NCBI GenBank assembly: GCA_001970955.1
Contig: MPUH01000193.1
Span: 20,513 to 84,512 of the forward strand
Source: Stentor coeruleus
Lineage: Eukaryota; Ciliophora; Heterotrichea; Heterotrichida; Stentoridae
Reading direction: 5' to 3'
Length of the DNA stretch: 64,000 bases
Both the position numbers and the translations under genes were made by a program. Shown one piece after another: positions 33,406 through 42,314 of this stretch (positions are counted from its first letter, which is position 1; each line of letters opens with the position of its first letter). The notes beneath the pieces were generated by a model. It was not told the DNA's origin and did not search any database. It saw only the letters and a list, made by a program, of their open reading frames with translations.

Positions 33406-35433
33406 CTATTCGTTAGTTTGAGGTCTAAAAACACATTCTGAAAGTTCTTTTTTACTAAGTTCCTGTTTGAGTTTTTCGATTTTCACATGTTTTGTGCTTG
33501 GGTGCAAGTTAAAAGGTTTAGGTATTGTATAACTACCATCAGGGTTACTTGAAGGGTTAAGCAAAAAAACTTTTTCTTCCCTTTCTCGCTGTTCCTCTTC
33601 TTGTCGCTTAGCAATTTCTCTTAATTCCATAAATCTATCCATTCCTTTAACTTTAACTTTAGCTTCCATATTGATTTTTTTTCCAACACCTTGAGGTGTA
33701 AATGTACAATCTCTCATAAATTCATATTCTTTAGTCTTTTTAATATTCTCATTTTTTTGCTGTTTGTTTATTATCTGCTCATTTATAGCTACTGATATAT
33801 TTTCAGTCTGTTTATACTGTGATGTGATATTTTTGAATTTTTCTGAACTGTTTATCCTTGGCGTAAAACTGCATATTTTTTCTTGTTCTGCTGCTTTTTC
33901 TTCAGCCACTCTTTTTTTAGCTTCTTTTACTGATTGGCTATAAGCGATTTCTGACAAACTTGAAGATCTCCCAAGTCTTTTAGAAATCGGGTTTATTTTT
34001 GGTTCATATGTATATTGAGCATAATGATTATTCTGCAAATAACTATGAAGTTCGATTTTTTTCTGACCATCTTTATTTAACCTGTCTTCAGTTTTTTCTC
34101 TAGACCTTTCTCTGTTACTATCAGCAATATATTGTGAAGTTCTATCAATATTAGGCTTGAATGTATAACTTTTTTGTAATCTCTCAACCATCTGTTCACG
34201 TTTTAATCTAAGTTTTTCTTGCAAAGCTTTTTGGCGCTCAAGGAAATCTTGAGCGTTTCCACTTGGAGATATAGAAATTTGTGGAGTAAAAGTATATTTA
34301 TCATCAAGGCTATACTGTTCTATAAGTTTCTGGCGCCTTTCAACAGACTCATTTCTAGACGAGTTTTGTTCCCTAGATTTCTTAGCCTGAGCCAAATATG
34401 CTGAATTCGAATTTATCTGTGGATGAAATGTCAAATCCGGGTCATTACTCTCAGCTTCTAACCTAATAATTTTTTTCCTTTCATTTATTTCTTTCTGTAC
34501 TTCTTCTAATCTTTGATATAATGGTGGCCTTTCTCTTTTACTTCCACTTATTTTAGCAATTGAAGATTGAACTTGTGGACTAAAAGGATACTGTGCAGCT
34601 ATTTCATCTTCTTTTTCTCTTTTAATCCTTTCTCTCTCATTAAGCTTCATCTCAGCATCCTGATACAATCTTTCATCAACAGGATATTCACTAAAACTCC
34701 TATTAACCTGTTTATAAGGGGTAATACAAGGTTTAAAAGTACATTCTGAGTCTTCAATCATTTCTTTATCCCTACGCATTTTTTCTCTTTTCTCAATAAC
34801 ATCACTTTTAGGTTTTGATAGTTGATGAAGTTTCTGTTCGAAACTTAGATTATTAGGATTATCATTATAATTCAGATCTTTGTTATATCGGAGTTTATTG
34901 ATTTGAGGCTTAAAGGTACAATTACGTTTGAATTCATCTTCACGATCTTTTATAAGGTCTTGAGTTGTTTTTCTTCTTGTATTAGGAGCTGATGAGGATC
35001 TTGAGGTACTTGAGATTTTTTTAGGAGTTTTTTTTACTGCAAGTTCAACGTTTGGGGTTATTTTTGGGGATTTTAAGTAGTTTTCATATATGTGTGAAAG
35101 ATGCTCAAAGTCAGGCTCACGGAGTTGATTGTGCATGAACTCAGGCCGGCTGTCTGAGGATTTTGGCATTTCACTTAATTGGGATTGAGGTTTAGAAAAA
35201 GGTAGATCGTATGAAGAACTTGGGTTTATTTTTAATGGACGGATTTCATCGTTTAGGCTTAGAGGAGACCCTGGGGTGTCAAAGGAGTCAATTTTGAATT
35301 TTTTCCCTTGGGCTATACAAGCTCTACGGGCCCTACGCTCATCTTCAAGGGATTTTAGGATTGCTTTTTTACGGGAGTCACTGTTTTGTCCTGGTTCTTT
35401 TGAGTAAATGTGCCCTAAATCGGCGTAATCCAT
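33406..35433 (-). CDS. Charged protein with ten or so TFxPxI repeats
   Basis: 675 aa from MDYADLGHIYSKEPGQ at 35433. A second copy of that start at 35586 lies in an N-flanked duplication and is an artefact. From about residue 150 on, a short motif recurs every 45-60 residues: CTFKPQI, CTFKPCI, YPFSPQV, LTFHPQI, YTFTPQI, YTFKPNI, YTYEPKI, CSFTPRI, CTFTPQG and CVFRPQT. Between them are stretches rich in Lys, Arg and Glu predicted to be helical. Such [TS]FxPxI-repeat proteins occur in ciliates and other protists; I know of no assigned function and suspect a cytoskeletal or ciliary role only from the composition. There is no signal peptide and no TM. Confidence 0.75.
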   Translation of the reverse strand: MDYADLGHIYSKEPGQNSDSRKKAILKSLEDERRARRACIAQGKKFKIDSFDTPGSPLSLNDEIRPLKINPSSSYDLPFSKPQSQLSEMPKSSDSRPEFMHNQLREPDFEHLSHIYENYLKSPKITPNVELAVKKTPKKISSTSRSSSAPNTRRKTTQDLIKDREDEFKRNCTFKPQINKLRYNKDLNYNDNPNNLSFEQKLHQLSKPKSDVIEKREKMRRDKEMIEDSECTFKPCITPYKQVNRSFSEYPVDERLYQDAEMKLNERERIKREKEDEIAAQYPFSPQVQSSIAKISGSKRERPPLYQRLEEVQKEINERKKIIRLEAESNDPDLTFHPQINSNSAYLAQAKKSREQNSSRNESVERRQKLIEQYSLDDKYTFTPQISISPSGNAQDFLERQKALQEKLRLKREQMVERLQKSYTFKPNIDRTSQYIADSNRERSREKTEDRLNKDGQKKIELHSYLQNNHYAQYTYEPKINPISKRLGRSSSLSEIAYSQSVKEAKKRVAEEKAAEQEKICSFTPRINSSEKFKNITSQYKQTENISVAINEQIINKQQKNENIKKTKEYEFMRDCTFTPQGVGKKINMEAKVKVKGMDRFMELREIAKRQEEEQREREEKVFLLNPSSNPDGSYTIPKPFNLHPSTKHVKIEKLKQELSKKELSECVFRPQTNE

Positions 35434-35650
35434 TTGAAATAATATTGGAGGAAAATGAGAGAGGTGGATTTTTTTTTTAATTGTAGGAGGAATAGAANCA
35501 AGGGATTTTAGGATTGCTTTTTTACGGGAGTCACTGTTTTGTCCTGGTTCTTTTGAGTAAATATGCCCTAAATCGGCGTAATCCATTTGAAATAATATTG
35601 GAGGAAAATGAGAGAGGTGGATTTTTTTTTTAATTGTAGGAGGAATAGAG
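35346..35650. repeat. 152-bp direct duplication around an N (unmerged contig overlap)
   Basis: Bases 35346-35497 and 35499-35650 flank the N at 35498 and differ at one internal site (AATGTGCCC versus AATATGCCC) and at the last base. It duplicates the start codon and leader of the TFxPxI gene. Confidence 0.9.
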
Positions 35651-36727
35651 GATTTTATTAGAATTTTTGAGGATTGGGCTTTGAAGAATGGGCTGGAGAT
35701 TAGGGGTTTAGGATGAAATTTAGAGAAGGCTGTTATGGGATATGAAAATGTATAAGAAAAAAAATGTTTTAAGGGTTTTTGTTGGGAAAAGATTAGTTAA
35801 GGGGTTGTGTGTTAATAAGAGATAGTTTTGTGATGATATATAATAAAAAAGTAGGTTTAATATGAAAAAGTGATTGATGAGTTTATGTTGTGATATGCTT
35901 TTTTAAGGTTTTTTTAAAGATTAGATGTGGGTGTTAATAAGTTTGGGTTAGTGAATTGAGGGTGTTGTTGAAGTAGGTGGGAATTTATAGGGAAATTAAT
36001 AGGGTTTTGTTATGTAAATATTATGTTGGCTCCTTCTAATTTATTTTTCTTCTGCAGAAAAACTATCCATAATCTACTCAAAAATAATCCTAGCCTTGAT
36101 AAACTTTATTATCACAGCATGATCTCAATTTACTTAAAATAACTAATTTAAATAAATAACCCTTTAAAGCCATCACACCCAAAAAATACCCTGTCGTATA
36201 AAAAAATAATATAAAATTTTCTCTAAAACTCACCCAGCAAGAAAGACCTTATTTTAACTATAAAATAATATTTAATTCAGTAATTTTATTAATTTATTAT
36301 ATAATTTAGCTAAACTTAAACTAGAATTTTATAATATCCTCTACTACATCCTTCTATTTTTCAAAATATCTTCCCAAACCCTTTGAGCATTAATCCCCAA
36401 AAACTTTTTAAATTTATAAAGGTTTCTATTAATATTAAACTCACTTGTCAGATCAAAAATTATAGTATTCTCAAAACATAAAAATTTGTAAATCGTACAT
36501 CAACCCTCTATTTAAAACACTAATCCGTTAAGTATATACACTGTAAATACAAATTAAATATGTTGAAAGAACCTTAAAATAAGATAAATAGCATGAACTT
36601 CCCTAAGAATGGCAATCAGTTCAGATTATAAAAAATTAAAAAATATTTCCAATCATAAAATCATACAATTATATAAAAAGCAATACAAACTTAAAAGCAT
36701 TATTAAAACCCTCTAATAATCTCTTAA
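35434..36727. other. Intergenic, about 1.1 kb net, with strong composition switch
   Basis: Between two minus-strand genes. The first part is the artefactual duplication. Bases 35701-35880 hold about 49 G and 1 C, and bases 36061-36240 about 8 G and 40 C; the change lies near 36045. No gene, RNA or other repeat was recognised. Confidence 0.5.
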
Positions 36728-38275
36728 CTATATCTTCTTATCATACTTCTCAAGCTTCAACAAAACTGACTTCCACATAGCTTTCTTTTCTCCATAAGAA
36801 TTAAAAGGAAAAATAACATCAGTCCAAGCTGAATATATCAAACAGTCATTTGGTCGACAATCTTTCCAGTCAAAATAACTAAAGCAATCTTCTTTTTCTT
36901 TCAACATTTTTACCTTTTTTTCACAAGCACTAACAAGTGTCTCAATACCTTTATCATTATCTTTCAGCTTAAAAAAGCTCACTTCTCGTGTCATATCAGG
37001 TAAAAGACCTCTATCAATTATCGACATGAAAATTTTTTCAATCTGACTAAACTGTTTTCTTATTTTCTTACCTGTAATTCTCAATAAAACAACAATTATT
37101 ATAAATACAAATAAAGCAAAAGCTAAAACAACATAAAAAATAACAACAAAAGTTTTATGAAAACTTTCCCTAACCGTATCAATTTGTTCTGTAATTTCTG
37201 TATAATTAACACAAACAATTATATAATGTGTAGCATTATCTCTATCAGAATAAGGTCTGACAGTATATTTTATAGCATGATAAGTTGTGATATTGTTATT
37301 ATTTTCAAGTATTTTAGTATCGTAAGTATGATTAAAAATAAATATACTTTTATCAGAAGTATTTTTTATAGTATCCCATTGTAACTCTGTAATCCCAATG
37401 GTTTCATTATAAATTTTCATCTCATAAAATTCATCATAATTCCATTGTTCCGGGATGTTTAGCATATTTCCAGCTTCGCTTATAAGTAAAACAAACCCTG
37501 TGTCTAAAATTGAATACCTGCTTAATTCTTTAGCTAAAGGGTCAATAAGAATATCAACTCCAACTGCACCATAAAGTTTTCCCTTCCCATCAAGTAAAGA
37601 TATTGATACTGATAATACCCAGCTTCCATCAAACTCATCAAAATGAGGCTCAGTCATTACAGGAATCCCTATATTATCCTGAGCTTTATAATACCATTCT
37701 CTTGTTATTGGTGAATAAGTCCTATCTTCTATTTTAATCCCAGGATATCTATGGCTGATTTCATTAATTTCAAAGCCTGAATATATAGAAACTATATTCT
37801 CATTATATAATGATGGGAAAATCAAATCCATAATCGCTTGCTTATTTTCAAGATCAATTCCACTTGATGATAGTTTAGTAAATTTAGACATAAAAGTCCC
37901 ATAATCATAGATAACAGTACCTGACTCCAAAGTTGCATCTTGGATTGGACCATTAATCGCTTCTAGAATTTGAGAAGAACCATCAAGTTGAAGAACTTTT
38001 GTTTCAATAGCTTTAAGATTTTCTATATAAATCATATATACATCTAAAAACTCTGTAATTCTTAAGGTTTCAGCTTCGCCTAATTTTTCCATATCAGCGT
38101 AAACTCCTTTTAGTACAGTTTTTTCAGACTCATCAATCACTTCATTTCTAAGCCAATTTAATTGGTAATAAGTTATAAGGATTATAGTCGTACACAATAA
38201 AGCAGAGCTTAAAATAATACTAATCTGAAGCTGTAGTTCTAATGTCAGTGAGCTAAATTTATCTCTTAATCCCAT
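36728..38275 (-). CDS. dCache-domain membrane receptor, copy 1
   Basis: 515 aa. Cytoplasmic N-terminus MGLRDKFSSLTLELQLQ, TM1 about 20-42, an extracytoplasmic region of about 335 residues, TM2 about 380-408, and a 105-residue cytoplasmic tail. The outer region is a double Cache sensor: the signature RTYSPITREWYYKAQ is followed by VMTEPHF and SVSISLLDGKGKLYGAVGVDILI, the ligand-pocket strand and second-half strand of dCache_1. Cache domains bind small extracellular ligands. No kinase or other effector domain is present in the tail, so signalling must pass to a partner. The tail motif PNDCLIYSAWTDVIFPFN is shared with the neighbouring copy. Confidence 0.82.
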   Translation of the reverse strand: MGLRDKFSSLTLELQLQISIILSSALLCTTIILITYYQLNWLRNEVIDESEKTVLKGVYADMEKLGEAETLRITEFLDVYMIYIENLKAIETKVLQLDGSSQILEAINGPIQDATLESGTVIYDYGTFMSKFTKLSSSGIDLENKQAIMDLIFPSLYNENIVSIYSGFEINEISHRYPGIKIEDRTYSPITREWYYKAQDNIGIPVMTEPHFDEFDGSWVLSVSISLLDGKGKLYGAVGVDILIDPLAKELSRYSILDTGFVLLISEAGNMLNIPEQWNYDEFYEMKIYNETIGITELQWDTIKNTSDKSIFIFNHTYDTKILENNNNITTYHAIKYTVRPYSDRDNATHYIIVCVNYTEITEQIDTVRESFHKTFVVIFYVVLAFALFVFIIIVVLLRITGKKIRKQFSQIEKIFMSIIDRGLLPDMTREVSFFKLKDNDKGIETLVSACEKKVKMLKEKEDCFSYFDWKDCRPNDCLIYSAWTDVIFPFNSYGEKKAMWKSVLLKLEKYDKKI

Positions 38276-38315
38276 TTATTCTTATAAGCCATAAACTTGA
38301 AACTTACTTAATAAT

Positions 38316-39827
38316 CTACTCTGGGCTTAATATTTTCTCAAGGTGGGTAAAAGTTCTTCTCCACTGCATTTTCTTATCATTCATCATATTAAAAGGATAA
38401 ACAACATTTTGCCATTTTGAAAACTCGCATATATCACTAGGTCTAGTCAATCCCCACTGAAAAACAGAGAATTTTTCTTCACAGCTTTTAAGTTTCTCAA
38501 TATATTCTTTAGTATTATCTACAAGTTTTTCAATTCCTTTATTATTAGATTCCAATTTAGTAAAACTTATCCCTTTAGTCATTTTCGGAAACAAAGCTCG
38601 ACGGATAATTTTATCAAAGACTTTATCTACAAGTTTTAGCTGAAAACTAGCCGTTTTGCTTTCGAAGTATATTAAAACCAAAGTGATTAAAAGGACAATT
38701 GCAGCTATGCTTAAGACAAACCAAAAAATTACTGTATACATTTTGTTATATGAAGTGTCTAAATCATCTAAAGGGTCTTGAATATCACTAATATTACCCA
38801 TAAGAAGAATATAATGAGTAATTGATGTTAGATTATATGTAGGGCATACTTTATATAAGATTCCTATATATTCAGTCCCATTAGCATCTTTTAAATTGTG
38901 TTTGGTCCCATCATCTAAAGATTTCATTTTCTCCCATTGGGTTTGTGAAATCCCAGTGTTGGTTTCATCATAAATTCTCAAAGTAAATGATGAACTCCAA
39001 GTACTAGGTGTTGTAAGAATCATCCCCCCTGATGAAATAAGCATGATAAAACCGGTTTTTAATATGGCGATATTAGAAAATCTTGCTTTAAAGTCATCTA
39101 ACATGATTTCTATAGCCATAGCACCAAGAGTATTATTATTTTTATCTATTATCGCTGTTGAAAGGGCAATTTTCCATATACTTGTTTCTGAGTTTATATA
39201 AGGTTCAGTTATCATAATTTTACCAGGTGAAGAAGTTGCTTTATAAAACCATTCTCTAACAAGAGGTGAATAAGTAAGATCTGAAACATATACTCCAGGA
39301 AACATACAATAAAGCTCATCTGTATAAAAACCCAAAAAAACCGACTCAGAAATTGTTGAATATAAAATAGGAAACATTTCATTCAAGGGTTTTAATGATT
39401 CAACAATAGTTTGCCCTTGATTTGATAGAGTGTTTTTAGAAAAATATGCAAAAGTATTGAAATCATATCCTAATCCTTCAAGTTTACTTGATTCTGTCAA
39501 ATCTTTATCAGTGTCAATTGGGTTTTTTATATTGCTGTATCCTAAAACAACTCGTGTACTTTCGGTATAGTCTAAAAGTTTACTTGATGTAAACCCAAGA
39601 TAAGTTGATACGTATAATGCTTCACGTTCACCAAGATTACGCATTTCTTCTATTAGATTGCCTTCCAGAACTGATGTAGATTTTGATATCATTTTATCGT
39701 GAAGCCAGTCTAATTGGAATTTTGTTATTATTACTATGATTGCTGAGAGAATGATTGAAGTTGTTATAAATGTTGCTTGGAGTTGACGACCTAGAGGCCA
39801 TAAGCTGTATTCGTTTAAAAGACCCAT
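38316..39827 (-). CDS. dCache-domain membrane receptor, copy 2
   Basis: 503 aa with the same plan as its neighbour: MGLLNEYSLWPLGRQLQ, TM1, dCache region with LTYSPLVREWFYKA and MITEPYI, TM2 near 365-395 and a tail with PSDICEFSKWQNVVYPFN. The two genes are head-to-tail, only 40 bp apart, and arose by tandem duplication followed by strong divergence of the sensor while TM borders and tail stayed alike. That pattern suggests different ligands feeding one intracellular partner, which is inference. The start Met is the first after an in-frame stop, in a GT-rich leader (read on the plus strand). Confidence 0.82.
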   Translation of the reverse strand: MGLLNEYSLWPLGRQLQATFITTSIILSAIIVIITKFQLDWLHDKMISKSTSVLEGNLIEEMRNLGEREALYVSTYLGFTSSKLLDYTESTRVVLGYSNIKNPIDTDKDLTESSKLEGLGYDFNTFAYFSKNTLSNQGQTIVESLKPLNEMFPILYSTISESVFLGFYTDELYCMFPGVYVSDLTYSPLVREWFYKATSSPGKIMITEPYINSETSIWKIALSTAIIDKNNNTLGAMAIEIMLDDFKARFSNIAILKTGFIMLISSGGMILTTPSTWSSSFTLRIYDETNTGISQTQWEKMKSLDDGTKHNLKDANGTEYIGILYKVCPTYNLTSITHYILLMGNISDIQDPLDDLDTSYNKMYTVIFWFVLSIAAIVLLITLVLIYFESKTASFQLKLVDKVFDKIIRRALFPKMTKGISFTKLESNNKGIEKLVDNTKEYIEKLKSCEEKFSVFQWGLTRPSDICEFSKWQNVVYPFNMMNDKKMQWRRTFTHLEKILSPE

Positions 39828-40309
39828 TTATTGGAAATATTAGATATAGTGGGTTATATAAATATATATGTAGGAATAGCTTTGTGTGTGGGAAATATTA
39901 ACGGTTTAGTAAGATATTGAGTTTTTGTGATATGTTATGGGGCAAGGCTTTTTCCCTGTCCCACAGCAATCTAATTTGGAGCTTGTAATCAGGTGTTAAT
40001 AAAAAAACTAGCATTATCATCATTGGATTATATGAATTATTGATAAAAGTAGTTATTACTATTAGAAATTAGGTATGACTTTTAAATTTCTAATATAATA
40101 ATGGGCCGAAATTCACTTGTGATATGCTACACAGACTTAATTTGAAAATTTTACTAGAGGAGTTACTTTAACCTATAAATCGAATCTGTTCCATAACTCA
40201 TAAATTAAATTTAATAAATATTATAGAGTTTATAGACCACTAATAAAATCAAACATCATTTTTTACTTACATTTTTAAAGTAATAATATTGAGAATCTAA
40301 TTTTTATAA
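39828..40309. other. Intergenic, 480 bp, with a GC-rich hairpin
   Basis: AT-rich apart from a GC-rich island around 39935-40010 that contains the hairpin listed separately. No open frame was seen. Confidence 0.5.
39939..39962. other. GC-rich hairpin, possible small RNA element
   Basis: GGGGCAAGG, a CTTTTT loop and CCCTGTCCC can form a 9-position stem with one G-T wobble and one A-C mismatch. It stands out against flanks of about 75-80% A+T. It is not similar to any snRNA, tRNA or 5S motif I recognise. Whether it is transcribed is unknown. Confidence 0.35.
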
Positions 40310-41365
40310 CTAAACTACTGGATATGAAGGTTCGATCTGTATTCCACAGACTCCTTCACCTTCAACTATAGCTATCCTTATATAGCCATTTTCTCCCCAA
40401 TCTGAACCCCAAGAGTTTTTGACTAGATAATATGGAGGGACTCCATTTAAATTATATCCGACAGCTAAAGCGCCATGGTCTAAAAGGTCTCCACAGTTCC
40501 TAGAAATCACCCCACCTTTATAAAATTGCCATATTGTCTGATCAGCTTCAACAGCAATAGAAACTGGTTGTTGAGCAATAGCTTGAATTAAAGATTGAGT
40601 ATTATTAGGCATAACATCAATAAAGCTACTAATTTTAGCAGATGTAATATTGGCTAATGTTTTATTACATCCTGGACTTTGATCAGCAACATAAGGATAA
40701 GTTTGTTCTGAACTAATACCTGTATTGTTTATAACATATTGAAAAGCATAATCCATAAAACCCCCATTACAACCTTTATTGCCGAATTTTCCTGAGCAAT
40801 CAACTAACTGTTGAGCACTAAGGACTGTAAGTGGATGTCCTGTAATGTTCCAGATACTTTCTATAGCACCTGTTGCTGAAAATGCCCAATGGCTTCCACA
40901 ATTTCCTTGTGTTTGAACTGGAGTCACAGATCCTGCAGTTACCCAGTTGACATAATTTGAAGCTTCAAAATCATCATAAGAGGCAAAATTCTTTTGGTCA
41001 TAGTTCTTAATGGGAATTTTTTCAGGAAGTAGTTTGTTTTTAAACTCCTCAGAGGTTAAATCAGCGAATTTATTTACTCCAAGTACCCAATCCTCATTTT
41101 TCTTGTTATGTCTTCGAATATGGTCAAGGTTATCTCTAAAAATATTAAATCGGAAATTGAAGTCTTCATGAGAGAAATAAAACTTTTTATGAGCGTGAAG
41201 GTATGATTGAAATTCTGATAAATCAAGCTCATATTCAGAAATATTGGTATTATGAGAAGATACTGATGAGTAATAGTATATCAACCCACATATAGTCATA
41301 GCAAATGTGACGATTAAGACTTTGTTAAGTCTTGAGGATGAGTGGCGAATTAATAAGTCCACCAT
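40310..41365 (-). CDS. Cathepsin L-like papain-family protein with catalytic Cys replaced by His
   Basis: 351 aa. A signal-anchor TM (about 19-38), then an I29 propeptide inhibitor domain (about 48-105, with FNFRFNIFRDNLDHI and GVNKFADLTSEEF), then a papain fold (about 128-351). The oxyanion Gln is present (TQGNCGS), but the nucleophile position reads GSHWAFS with His159 (codon CAT) instead of Cys. The catalytic His (LDHGALAVGY, about 296) and Asn (VKNSWGSDWG, about 316) are kept, as are disulphide Cys residues (DCSGKFGNKGCNGG). By established papain chemistry it should not cleave peptides in the normal way, so it is probably a pseudoprotease or inhibitor-like decoy in the endolysosomal or food-vacuole system. 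Confidence 0.9.
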   Translation of the reverse strand: MVDLLIRHSSSRLNKVLIVTFAMTICGLIYYYSSVSSHNTNISEYELDLSEFQSYLHAHKKFYFSHEDFNFRFNIFRDNLDHIRRHNKKNEDWVLGVNKFADLTSEEFKNKLLPEKIPIKNYDQKNFASYDDFEASNYVNWVTAGSVTPVQTQGNCGSHWAFSATGAIESIWNITGHPLTVLSAQQLVDCSGKFGNKGCNGGFMDYAFQYVINNTGISSEQTYPYVADQSPGCNKTLANITSAKISSFIDVMPNNTQSLIQAIAQQPVSIAVEADQTIWQFYKGGVISRNCGDLLDHGALAVGYNLNGVPPYYLVKNSWGSDWGENGYIRIAIVEGEGVCGIQIEPSYPVV

Positions 41366-41539
41366 TTATTATAATATCATCATAATTATATCATAATCAA
41401 ATCTGTAAATATTCCATATAATATACATATAAATATATAAAACATCTTGAAGTTTTATAATGTTTTTTAGGAAAATAGGTTTTTTGGTTAAGCCAAGTTA
41501 AGAAATCATTCAGACTTGACATATTTGTAATAATTTTCA

Positions 41540-41710
41540 ATGGTAAGGATTACTTAGGGGTCTATCAAGAGTCTTAGGAAGAAGAAGATAATGGGCAGGG
41601 CTAGGAAACAAAACAGGCCTATGCCTCGTTGGGTTTCTTACAAGACCGAAAGCACCCAAAGATACAATTCTAAGAGAAGGAATTGGAGAAGAACTAAGCT
41701 GAACATTTAG
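41540..41710 (+). CDS. RPL39: Ribosomal protein eL39 (two exons)
   Basis: Exon 1 is only the ATG (41540-41542); a 15-nt intron (41543-41557) follows; exon 2 runs to the TAG at 41708-41710. The spliced product has 51 aa, the same as other eukaryotic eL39 proteins, and aligns without gaps: MGSIKSLRKKKIMGRARKQN corresponds to the usual start, then RPMPRWVSYKT, RYNSKRRNWRRTKLNI. It is a small basic protein of the large subunit lining the exit tunnel. Without splicing the frame meets the TAG that ends the intron, so the splice is required. The first in-exon ATG further on would lose the first 12 residues. Confidence 0.95.
41543..41557 (+). other. 15-nt intron immediately after the eL39 start codon
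   Basis: GTAAGGATTACTTAG, directly abutting the ATG, with A at position 10 like the other three introns. Its own TAG would terminate translation after four sense codons if retained. Confidence 0.92.
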
Positions 41711-42314
41711 AATTATTAACTAGTGCAAAATCCTTTATGTTTGTGTTTATGAGTATTATATACTGAGTTTTATGTTTTGTTTTAGTAGATGATGAGAATG
41801 TAAAAGATTAATTGTATGAGGATTATAAGAATTATGTGATTTGAGGATTAGAAAAAAAAATTATGGAAGTTTTTGAAGATAAAGAGATGAAGATAGATTT
41901 TGGGGAAACTTTTGAGTGATTTATTTTGTGATAGGGATTTTTAGTTTTAGGGATAAGTTGATAAGATGTGAGATTTTTGTATTTTTGATATAGAAGAATG
42001 TAGGAATTTATATATATATTTTTATGAAGGTATAGGAGATATGTTGGATGCTATAGGATAGAGGTATGCTGTGATTAGAATATTTTAGGAATTTTGTTGT
42101 GATGAGATTATAAGCAAATGAGATTTTATGTTTTTATATTAATAAACGATTACATATAACAAATAACTTGCAAACCCTAAAAAAAAAGAATCATTATTAT
42201 ATAAAATTCAAACCGTGATATAAGGTTTCTTAATCTGCATATTTTCTAAATGTAACTTTGATTTTACTTCATTATAGTATCTTATATAATAATGCTATAA
42301 ATTTATATATAATA
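41711..42314. other. Intergenic, 600 bp, no gene seen
   Basis: Between two plus-strand genes. The left 400 bases are G/T/A-rich and C-poor; the last 180 turn A/C-richer. No other feature was recognised. Confidence 0.5.

Noticed and set aside
35499-35586. Upstream start and extra N-terminal part of the TFxPxI protein
   Set aside because: It is the second copy of an N-flanked duplication; the true start is the identical ATG at 35433.
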